Part shown: positions 55,695 through 64,000 of the stretch, in pieces
Numbering within the stretch: position 1 is the first letter of the stretch
How the letters are laid out: each line of letters begins with the position of its first letter
Assembly: GCF_001274535.1 (NCBI RefSeq)
Contig: NZ_CP012410.1
Coordinates: 1,895,126 to 1,959,125, forward strand
Source: Leptotrichia sp. oral taxon 212
GTDB taxonomy: Bacteria > Fusobacteriota > Fusobacteriia > Fusobacteriales > Leptotrichiaceae
Length of the DNA: 64,000 bases
Direction of reading: 5' to 3'
The notes under the pieces: model-generated
Seen by the model: only the letters and a program-made list of their open reading frames with translations
What the model was told of the DNA's origin: nothing
The model's database searches: none
Position numbers and translations under genes: made by a program

Positions 55695-58616
55695 TTAGAA
55701 ACTAAATCTCAGACCTGTAGTGAATACATTGTTGCTTCCTTTCTTGTCTATCTTTCCGTCATAGTTTACATACCATGCAAACCCCGGATTCACTTCCGTA
55801 AGTACTCCTGCTCCTACCCATGTCTGATTCTTCGAAAGTCCTATTCCCTTTACTGTAAACTTAGCATTCGACAGTCCCGTATATGCCGCCTCAAAGCTTA
55901 AATCCTGTTCCTTGAACGCCCTCTGGTGTGTCACATACGCCTGAAATGTGCTCTTACTTCCATTACTCCAGTTCACTCCCTGTCCTACTCTCAGTCCTAC
56001 AAGTCCCGCTGTCTGGCTATACGTCTTCTTGCCTGCTGTAAGTCCAAATTGGCTGTTCTCTTCTGTGAAGCCTCCTCTTCTTACTGTATCATGTGACAAC
56101 CCTACATACGGTGTCAATGTGAAGTTCCCTTTTCTTACATCATATCCTGTTTCCAGATATCCCGAATACACAGTATCCTTATGGTTTATCTTTGCCCTGC
56201 TCACATCAGATGTTCCAAGTATTATGTCCCTCTCAACATTGCTGTCAACAAAACCTGCTCCTATCCTTCCCTGCAGATAGTAAGGAACTTCCCTGTTTCC
56301 AAGTCTTCCGTATAATGAGATTCCAAAGCTGTCAGCATCCGATTTTCCTCCATGTCTGTCAAAGTTAACCCTTGATGTTGAATACGATAAAGCAGTTCCA
56401 AGTATCAGGCTCTTTCCAAACTGTCTGTCTATTCCGGCCTGTCCTCCGTATACCTTTGTGCTTCCTTCCCCGAAGCCTTCCTGCTTAAGCTTTCCGCTGG
56501 CTCCTATTCCTGTTACCCATACTCCTGCATTGTCTCCAATATTTTCAAGAGTTCCCAGCATTACAAGCCTATTAGAAAGATCCTTGTTCACTGTCTGTGA
56601 ATGCTGGAATGTAAGCGCCTGTGCCGAAGCATATATCTGTCCTGAAAGACTGTCAAAAACTGCAGCCCTTGTCGGAAGTGACATCGCCTGTACCTGTGCC
56701 GCTCCCATTGCAAATTTTTCAATTGCTCCGTTACCCTTTTCTACTTCCTCGTCCAGTTTCTTAAATGATGCCTCAAGGTTTTCAGCAACATCCCTTCTCA
56801 TCGCATCTGCTTCCGGCAGTTCTGATATATATTCTTCTACATTTTTTCTGCTTAAAGTTGCATTCAGTACATTTTCTGCTGTTTCAACATTCCCTTTCAG
56901 CATTTCTGCTGTTTCAACATTTGAAACATTTCCCTCTATTTTACTATCTGAAGTTATTTTTGCTTCTGTTCCTTTGGCAGTAACATATTGAGCTACCCCG
57001 TCCTTTTCTGACTTAAGTTCAATTGTAGAGCCACCTAATGTAACTTTCCCTTTTACATGTACACTTGCATTAGAATTTAAGGTAGTTGTAGCTTTCTCAG
57101 AAGCAGTATAGTTTCCACCTACAGTTACATTATTTCCTTCAACTTCAAAATTTCCACTTTCATTCTGTACATCATTTTGAATGTTAACATTTGAAGCTGC
57201 CACAAAATTACCTTTAACTATTCTTGTAGAAGCTGAATTGTAACTAACTCCTTTAATTACAAGACTACCATTATTTATTACAGTATTTCCTGTATATGTA
57301 AGATTACCATCAAATCTTATAGTTCCTGTTCCATTTTTTATGAGCCCTGCATCTCCTGAAATATTATTTCCAAAAATATATGTTCCAGGCGTTACATCTA
57401 ACACCACATTATTACCAAGTGCAAGTCTCTTATCAAATAAAGCAGGACCATTCAGTGCTTTTCCAATATTTAAAAGCCCCCATCCAAAATCTTCATCTAC
57501 TCCTTTTTTACCTATATCTGTTGCTGTAGATAAAATTGTCTGTCTTATAAGATCTCCTGTCATCCAAGGATATTTTTCCTTTATCAGTGCAGCTGTTCCT
57601 GTTACTATAGGTGCAGCAAATGAAGAACCGTTCATTTCATAAATTCCTTTTACACCATTAATCTTTGATTGTACTGTTATTCCTGAAACTGCTGTTACTG
57701 TCCAGTTTTTAGCTACTCCAGCTCCATTCAGTCTGTCAAGGTCTTTCCAATCAGTAGTCCCTGGATTTAGAGGACTATCTTTTGCCAGTCCGACAACATT
57801 AATCCATCCTTTTTCCAGTTCATTAAACACATAAGGAAGTCCTCCTTCAAGCGAAGGATTATTTTTAAAACGATTGTTACCTGCAGCCCATATAAATAAA
57901 GCTCCATTATCTACAGCAGTTTTATAGAATCCAAGAATTTCTTCAGTTCCCCCATTATTTATCTGATATCTTGCTGAACTTTGATTGAAAGTTGTCACTT
58001 CATCATCAATTCCAAAAGATTGATTGTATATTCTCACCCCTTTATTATATAAATAATTATAAGCTGCGAGAGTAGGATCTGGATGTACTGTTTTTTTGCC
58101 CTTACTATCTGTTTTTTCTTTTGTTATATCTACTCCTATAATTTTGACACCATTTGCTATTCCTGATACTGCGCTTCCTGTAACCTGTGCAACTGTTATT
58201 CCATGATGTTGATCATTTGTTGTTTTTCCAAAAGTTGTAACTTTATCAAGCCTTGTTCCAAATTCTGTTGTCATTATACTTTGTAAATCACCATCTGATG
58301 TAGCATATCCCATATCTAAAATTCCAACAGTTACTCCTGAGCCTGTCTGTGTAACTGAAGAAGTCTTATTATGTGGATTATTTTTATTATATTTAAAACT
58401 TGTATCATTCCATTTTATATTTCCATTTGCATCCTTTGAAGTTTCTGTAGGAACTGTTGGTGTAGTTGGATTAGTTGGTGTTGGTATAGTTGGACTAGTT
58501 GGGTTAGTTGGTGTTGCTGATGTTGATCCGCCTCCACCTCCACCGCCTCCACCACAGCTAACTAGTACAATAAATAATGCGGCCAATAAAATGTTTTTTT
58601 TCCCCGTAATTTTCAT
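55695..58616 (-). CDS. Lipidated subtilisin-like (S8) serine protease autotransporter
   Basis: A 973-residue type Va autotransporter. The signal ends in lipobox LVSC (Cys21), followed by nine Gly and a Pro/Thr repeat linker (about 31-60). The S8 protease domain (about 90-390) has GILDMG (Asp101), HHGITVA (His138), oxyanion AAGNN (Asn247) and NGSSFAAP (Ser332). A beta-helix-like stem (about 395-650) and a 12-stranded barrel (about 690-973, ending RFSF) complete it. The layout resembles Neisseria NalP and Fusobacterium subtilase autotransporters. It probably acts at the cell surface on host or own surface proteins. Confidence 0.93.
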   Translation of the reverse strand: MKITGKKNILLAALFIVLVSCGGGGGGGGGSTSATPTNPTSPTIPTPTNPTTPTVPTETSKDANGNIKWNDTSFKYNKNNPHNKTSSVTQTGSGVTVGILDMGYATSDGDLQSIMTTEFGTRLDKVTTFGKTTNDQHHGITVAQVTGSAVSGIANGVKIIGVDITKEKTDSKGKKTVHPDPTLAAYNYLYNKGVRIYNQSFGIDDEVTTFNQSSARYQINNGGTEEILGFYKTAVDNGALFIWAAGNNRFKNNPSLEGGLPYVFNELEKGWINVVGLAKDSPLNPGTTDWKDLDRLNGAGVAKNWTVTAVSGITVQSKINGVKGIYEMNGSSFAAPIVTGTAALIKEKYPWMTGDLIRQTILSTATDIGKKGVDEDFGWGLLNIGKALNGPALFDKRLALGNNVVLDVTPGTYIFGNNISGDAGLIKNGTGTIRFDGNLTYTGNTVINNGSLVIKGVSYNSASTRIVKGNFVAASNVNIQNDVQNESGNFEVEGNNVTVGGNYTASEKATTTLNSNASVHVKGKVTLGGSTIELKSEKDGVAQYVTAKGTEAKITSDSKIEGNVSNVETAEMLKGNVETAENVLNATLSRKNVEEYISELPEADAMRRDVAENLEASFKKLDEEVEKGNGAIEKFAMGAAQVQAMSLPTRAAVFDSLSGQIYASAQALTFQHSQTVNKDLSNRLVMLGTLENIGDNAGVWVTGIGASGKLKQEGFGEGSTKVYGGQAGIDRQFGKSLILGTALSYSTSRVNFDRHGGKSDADSFGISLYGRLGNREVPYYLQGRIGAGFVDSNVERDIILGTSDVSRAKINHKDTVYSGYLETGYDVRKGNFTLTPYVGLSHDTVRRGGFTEENSQFGLTAGKKTYSQTAGLVGLRVGQGVNWSNGSKSTFQAYVTHQRAFKEQDLSFEAAYTGLSNAKFTVKGIGLSKNQTWVGAGVLTEVNPGFAWYVNYDGKIDKKGSNNVFTTGLRFSF

Positions 58617-58665
58617 AACTCTCTCTTCCTTTCAATTCCATATTTCATTAAATATTTCCATTAAA

Positions 58666-59067
58666 TTATTCTTCTTGATTGTCATTGTAGACTATTTCCA
58701 TTATTTCCTTCTTCAATTTCTTATTTCCTTCAAACATTCCACCTTCCTGTATTACAAATACAGTAGAAGATATGTTTGCAAGCACTTTACCTTTTTCTCC
58801 GATTTCAACCTTATCAGCTACTATTTCTCCAGACACCTCTCCATCAATAAAAACTGTCTTAGCTTCAATATTTCCTGAGATTTTTCCAGTTTCAGTTATG
58901 TGAACCATATCCTGTGCCTTTATGTCTCCTTCCAGTACCCCTTCAATCTGTATCATATAGGCAGCTTCAATAACTCCTTTTATATATGTTTCCGGAGCAA
59001 TTATATTCACACTGTCTGCTGATGAGTTTCTTAATTCTTTCCCATTATTGTTAGAAAATATTCCCAT
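58666..59067 (-). CDS. Bactofilin
   Basis: A 133-residue bactofilin, a self-polymerising beta-helical cytoskeletal protein. The repeated six-residue turns are visible in IEGVLEGDIKAQDMVHITETGKISGNIEAKTVFIDGEVSG (across about 40-80), flanked by short polar ends. It overlaps the M23 endopeptidase gene by 37 bases. This pairing is known from Helicobacter (CcmA-Csd1), Caulobacter and others, where bactofilin localises the hydrolase to shape the cell. A role in local wall remodelling is inferred. Confidence 0.93.
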   Translation of the reverse strand: MGIFSNNNGKELRNSSADSVNIIAPETYIKGVIEAAYMIQIEGVLEGDIKAQDMVHITETGKISGNIEAKTVFIDGEVSGEIVADKVEIGEKGKVLANISSTVFVIQEGGMFEGNKKLKKEIMEIVYNDNQEE

Positions 59068-59932
59068 TGTACACTCCTTTCTTTTTCAAATAATATGTTA
59101 AATTGTTGCTCATTCCAGTCAATAAAGTTTTTTGGATCTATTGGCGTATTATTATATCTTACTTCATAATGAAGATGAGGACCTGTTGAACTTCCTGAAT
59201 TTCCACCTTCTGCCAGGAGTTTTCCTTTTCCTACGATTTCTCCCGCATGAACATGTAATTTGCTTAAATGTCCATAAAGTGTCTGAAATCCATACATATG
59301 ATCAACAACAACTGTATTTCCATATCCTCCTTTTACTCCTGCAAAACTTACTCTTCCTATTGCAGGAGAGAATACACCATCACCAACATTTACTCTCAGG
59401 TCTATTCCATGATGCTCTTTTTTCGCACCACTTATTGGATGAACCCTTATTCCAAAAGGACTTGTCACATAAAGCTCCCTTTTTAGCGGACTTCCACTTG
59501 GAATTATACTCAACATAAGTTTTTTCCTGTCTCCTGGTAAATCATTAACATTTGCCAGAGTCAGTTCTTTAAGATCTTTTACTTCTGCAGCTTTCCTTTT
59601 CTGTTCTTCCTCGTATTTCTTACCTAATGCTATAATTTCCTTATTTTTACTGAGATACAACTGGAAATCCCTATATTTAAAAGACAGGAAAGCTATGATC
59701 AGCGACATTACAATAAATACTGCAAACAAAAAAAGATTTACCCATTTTCTTTTTCTTTTTTTCCTGTTCTCACTTTCCTTCGTATGAACTACTAATTCCT
59801 TAAAGTTTCTGTCTACTTTTTCCTTTCTTTCACTTACAGATTTACTTTTATCTTTTTTTTCTGTAGTTCAAAAATTTTCTGTTGTTTCAAATTATAAAAA
59901 TCCATTATTTTTTTATTTTCATTTTTTTCCAT
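59031..59932 (-). pseudogene. M23 (LytM-type) metallo-endopeptidase, single frameshift near the N terminus
   Basis: The catalytic frame encodes a membrane segment (FAVFIVMSLIIAFLSF), a coiled-coil spacer and a full M23 domain: KEHHGIDLRV (first His/Asp zinc ligands), GNTVVVDHMYGFQTLYGHLS and TGPHLHYEV. Without the start of the gene the only in-frame initiator is a TTG just before the membrane segment. An ATG at 59932 opens another frame (MEKNENKKIMDFYNLK), which joins at an A8-G run (59852-59860) if one A is added or the ribosome slips -1. The repaired protein is 300 residues with a basic cytoplasmic N terminus before the membrane anchor. It should cleave peptidoglycan cross-links under bactofilin control. 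Confidence 0.82.
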
Positions 59933-60098
59933 AATTCAAATTTAACTAAACAGCTAACTCCTTTATCAATTTGTTACATTATACTACATTTTTTATTAAT
60001 AATCTATATCTTTTTATTTGAAAGCATATTTATTATTTTAAATTATTTTTATTTTTTCTTTCCTTTATTTCCCACAACAAAAACATCTGTTTTTTAAT

Positions 60099-60152
60099 TT
60101 GACTTTTAATCCTTTTTTGGTTATACTTATATTGTAAATATTGCTTACACAA
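60099..60152 (+). promoter_or_regulatory. bioY promoter with possible operator
   Basis: TTGACT (60099-60104), a 17-base spacer and TATACT (60122-60127) form a good promoter. Directly downstream, TTGTAAAT...TTACACAA (60132-60152) is a partial inverted repeat over the likely start site. It could be a biotin-repressor (BirA-type) operator, but the match is loose. An AGGAGG follows. Confidence 0.5.
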
Positions 60153-60171
60153 ATTAATCAGGAGGTATAAA

Positions 60172-60744
60172 ATGAATCAAAACTTATTAATCAACAATCT
60201 AATCACAGTTGAAAACAAAAATCAGGAAATGCTAAAAAATATTCTGCTTATACTGAGCGGAACTATATTTCTGGCACTTATGTCACAGTTGACTATTCCA
60301 TTGCCATTTACACCAGTACCTATAACAGGACAGACATTTGCAGTAATGTTTATTGGGCTTGTTTATGGTAAAAAGCTAGGTTCTTCCACTCTCTTAACAT
60401 ACATTGCGGCAGGTTCTGCAGGACTTCCGGTTTTTGCAGGATTTTCAGGTAAATTACCATTCTTTACTCCTTCAGGAGGATATATAATAGGATTTTTCTT
60501 TGCAGCACTTGTTTGTGGATATTTTGCAGATAAAGGGTGGACAAAATCCCCGGTTAAATTAATATCAGCATTAATAATAGCACATGCTGTATTATATTTC
60601 TTTGGACTTTTACAACTTAACATATTCCTTCCAAATAAAAATGTATTTGCGATAGGTTTATATCCTTTTATTGCAGGTGATGTTATTAAGATGATAATTC
60701 TTTCAGCATTACTGCCTACAGTTTGGAAGTTTACAAAAAAATAG
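60172..60744 (+). CDS. bioY: Biotin transporter BioY (ECF S component)
   Basis: A 190-residue membrane protein with six hydrophobic segments, the biotin-binding component of an energy-coupling-factor transporter. The signature LTIPLPFTPVPITGQTFAVM and GSAGLPVFAGFSG, then TPSGGYIIGFFFAA and PFIAGDVIKM, are typical. BioM/BioN or general ECF ATPases are not in the window. Together with the absence of bio synthesis genes here, this suggests biotin uptake. Confidence 0.93.
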   Translation: MNQNLLINNLITVENKNQEMLKNILLILSGTIFLALMSQLTIPLPFTPVPITGQTFAVMFIGLVYGKKLGSSTLLTYIAAGSAGLPVFAGFSGKLPFFTPSGGYIIGFFFAALVCGYFADKGWTKSPVKLISALIIAHAVLYFFGLLQLNIFLPNKNVFAIGLYPFIAGDVIKMIILSALLPTVWKFTKK

Positions 60745-60753
60745 GCCTGAGAA

Positions 60754-61188
60754 ATGAGAAAATTTAAAAAAAACAGAACTAATAATTTAAATTATAAGGA
60801 TATTGAAAAAGCAGCAACAGATGTGCCAAATAAAAAGGAAATGAAAGAGATAGTGTTTATTCTTATTATAAGCTGGATTTTTCCTTTCATCGGAACATTT
60901 ATAATGCATTTTGCAAGAAAAAAGCTTCTTGAAAGACCAAAAGAAATTTTATGTAAGATAGTAAATATGAGCTTTACAATTATTCTTATAGAATTTATCT
61001 TAACTAACTCATTGCAGCTTTTAGCTTATTCAGGTGCTCCTGCACTTGTTATCTATATATTAATGGGTGTTATAATGTCAATTTTTATTTTTGGACTTGT
61101 ATCTCATATATTAGGAACAATAAAATGGGCAAAAGGAGAAGATTTTTCATATAAATTTTCAGTAAACTTTTTTAAATCTTATGAATAA
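60754..61188 (+). CDS. Small membrane protein of unknown function
   Basis: A 144-residue protein with a basic, hydrophilic N terminus (about 1-28) and three hydrophobic segments (about 29-50, 63-90 and 95-118). The layout is like DUF4870 or Tic20-type small membrane proteins, but the match is not firm. It starts 9 bases after bioY and is probably cotranscribed with it. A role in biotin uptake is possible but unsupported. Confidence 0.6.
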   Translation: MRKFKKNRTNNLNYKDIEKAATDVPNKKEMKEIVFILIISWIFPFIGTFIMHFARKKLLERPKEILCKIVNMSFTIILIEFILTNSLQLLAYSGAPALVIYILMGVIMSIFIFGLVSHILGTIKWAKGEDFSYKFSVNFFKSYE

Positions 61189-61206
61189 AATTTATTATAA
61201 CAAAAC

Positions 61207-61253
61207 AAAATGATATTTACAGCTTTTATTACAAAGTAAGTAAATATCATTTT
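61207..61253. terminator. Bidirectional terminator between the bioY operon and glpK
   Basis: AAAATGATATTTAC (61207-61220) pairs perfectly with GTAAATATCATTTT (61240-61253). T-runs on both sides serve the convergent transcripts. Confidence 0.88.
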
Positions 61254-61290
61254 TTCTTGTTTTTTTTATATTTTTCCGTCTATTCTGATT

Positions 61291-62823
<1,533 letters not shown>

Positions 62824-62958
62824 TTATATATTGTTTAATGTGACTTTATATTCATATTTATCTCCTCTAGCATAGGAAACTGTATATTCTATTATTTTAC
62901 TTTTTTCATATGTCAACCGTTTTATAAGCATACATACAGCTTTATATTTATATCTACT
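62824..62958 (-). pseudogene. C-terminal remnant of a GntR/UTRA-family regulator
   Basis: A 44-codon open stretch without a credible start ends in KIIEYTVSYARGDKYEYKV, the hallmark C terminus of UTRA effector domains (GntR/HutC subfamily, such as NagR/YvoA). The rest of the gene is missing: a stop in this frame precedes it and nagA ends 31 bases further upstream. NagA is often encoded next to such a regulator, so this is probably the trace of a deleted nagR-like gene. Confidence 0.65.
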
Positions 62959-62988
62959 TTATCTACATCCTTTTCTTAGGATCTAAAA

Positions 62989-64000
62989 TTAATACTCGGT
63001 CAAATTACCTTTGGCAACAGTCCCTTTTACTTTATAATTCCCATCAAAGTATGTTAAATCAGCGATATATCCTTCTTTTATATATCCATATCTGTCATTT
63101 ACCGATATTGTCTTTGCAGGATACGAAGTGGCCATTCTAAGCGCTTCTTTCTGTGATATATTTACATGTTCCACAAGATTTTTCACACCTTCGCTCATTA
63201 CTAATGCTGAACCTCCTAATGTTCCTGAAGGTGAAATACATTTTCCATTTTCATAAAATACCTGATTACCTTCAAAAAGAAATTCTTTCATATCAGTTGT
63301 TCCTGCAGGACTCACCGCATCCGTTACAAGATAAAGTCTTTCCTTTAATATTTTCTTTGCTATTTCTACTGCAGCAAATTCCATATGAAATCCGTCAACT
63401 ATGATTCCACAGTTTGCAGTATCATTATTGAAAAGGAATCCTATTACACCAGGTTTTCTTGATTCCAGCTGGCTCATTGCGTTATACAGATGTGTTGCAC
63501 AGTTAAAGTAGTCTTTCTTTTCCATGCACTCTTCATAAGTAGCATTTGAGTGTCCTATTGCAATGTTAATTCCTGCATTTTTCAACGTTTTCAAATGTTC
63601 AACCTTAGCCTTTTCAGGAGCTATTGTTATTATCTTAGTTACTTCAGGTCCTGCATCTGCTATTTTCTGTATCATTTCATCAGAAAGAACTCTTATATAT
63701 TCAGGACGATGTATTCCTTTCTTTTCTACACTTATATAAGGTCCTTCAATATGAAGTCCTAGAACTCCTATTTCTTCCTTGTCCTTATTGTTTTTAATTA
63801 GCTCCAAAGCTTTTTCTATCTTTTCATCAGGCGATGTTATAAGTGTAGGCAGAAATGAAGTACATCCAAACTTTTTATTTGTTTCATTCATTATTTTAAG
63901 TGCTTCTATTGAGATATCATCGTTAAAAAGCACCCCTCCACAACCATTTATCTGAAGATCAATAAATCCTGGAGATAATATCATACCATTTATATCTATC
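62989..64000 (-). CDS. nagA: N-acetylglucosamine-6-phosphate deacetylase (N terminus outside window)
   Basis: NagA deacetylates GlcNAc-6-phosphate, feeding amino sugar and cell-wall recycling into glycolysis. The open frame continues to base 64000 as ...DINGMILSPGFIDLQINGCGG, so about 40-50 N-terminal residues are missing; the internal Met is not the start. The C-terminal 336 residues carry HIEGPYIS, AIGHSNATYEEC, THLYNAMSQLESRKPG and LVTDAVSPAGT with the metal and catalytic residues. It ends 31 bases before the gntR remnant. Confidence 0.95.
   Translation of the reverse strand, partial: IDINGMILSPGFIDLQINGCGGVLFNDDISIEALKIMNETNKKFGCTSFLPTLITSPDEKIEKALELIKNNKDKEEIGVLGLHIEGPYISVEKKGIHRPEYIRVLSDEMIQKIADAGPEVTKIITIAPEKAKVEHLKTLKNAGINIAIGHSNATYEECMEKKDYFNCATHLYNAMSQLESRKPGVIGFLFNNDTANCGIIVDGFHMEFAAVEIAKKILKERLYLVTDAVSPAGTTDMKEFLFEGNQVFYENGKCISPSGTLGGSALVMSEGVKNLVEHVNISQKEALRMATSYPAKTISVNDRYGYIKEGYIADLTYFDGNYKVKGTVAKGNLTEY

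Noticed and set aside
55948-57642. Several plus-strand open frames inside the autotransporter gene
   Set aside because: They mirror the Gly/Ser/Thr-rich autotransporter codons and have no ribosome-binding sites or recognisable domains.
58530-58560. Poly-Gly tract in the autotransporter as a phase-variable repeat
   Set aside because: The nine Gly are encoded by mixed GGT/GGA/GGC codons, not a homopolymer or uniform tandem repeat prone to slippage.
60132-60152. Canonical BirA biotin operator before bioY
   Set aside because: Only the outer TTGT/ACAA and a few inner bases are symmetric; the arms do not match known operator consensus well enough for a firm call, so it is listed only as possible.

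Overview
The window is AT-rich, mostly minus-strand DNA from a diderm bacterium. KDO activation (kdsB), a type V autotransporter, small beta-barrel proteins, an IS30-family element and the base composition together suggest Fusobacteriota, most likely Leptotrichiaceae (Leptotrichia or a close relative). That assignment is inference from gene content; no 16S gene is present.

Layout. 1-3.8 kb: kdsB, cytoplasmic alpha-amylase, proB and proA (cut by the window edge), closely spaced on the minus strand. 3.9-8.1 kb: a cyclase-family hydrolase, a frameshifted D,D-carboxypeptidase, endonuclease III, TraX-like and GNAT proteins. 8.2-9.4 kb: an IS30-family element with a frameshifted transposase, flanked by 17-bp direct repeats. 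9.5-16.7 kb: cupin, HAD phosphatase, a small outer-membrane barrel and a complete branched-chain amino acid ABC operon (livJ, then an intercistronic hairpin, then livHMGF). 16.7-17.0 kb: a long imperfect foldback. 17-29.4 kb: a minus-strand housekeeping block (prfA, prmC, queA, rsmD, xseB, ispA, pgeF, 5'-nucleotidase, cyclophilin, gpmI). 29.5-35.7 kb: LemA with a decaying tandem array of DUF2207 membrane proteins. 35.7-42.5 kb: engB, an LCP protein, coaE, mreB (frameshifted), frr, pyrH, tsf and rpsB. 42.6-47.1 kb: two paralogous outer-membrane proteins, a small lipoprotein, tuf and tRNA-Thr. 47.2-54.2 kb: a PRD/PTS-type regulator and the tatA-tatC-efeU-efeB-efeO cluster, in which a Tat-dependent DyP peroxidase lies beside the Tat translocase. 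54.3-60 kb: glycosyltransferase, lipidated subtilisin-like autotransporter, and bactofilin with a frameshifted M23 endopeptidase. 60-64 kb: bioY, a small membrane protein, glpK, a gntR remnant and nagA (cut by the window edge).

The most notable feature is a set of single-base reading-frame breaks. The D,D-carboxypeptidase, mreB and the bactofilin-linked M23 peptidase all act in the cell wall or in cell shape. Each breaks at an A-run reading A-AAA-AAG or A-AAA-AAT in phase, and each is restored by a -1 slip (equivalently one extra A). The IS30 transposase is likewise restored by one extra G in a GG run. Homopolymer sequencing error is the simplest explanation. Transcriptional or ribosomal slippage, or phase variation, are the interesting alternatives. 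A different lesion, an in-frame TGA, splits one DUF2207 gene.
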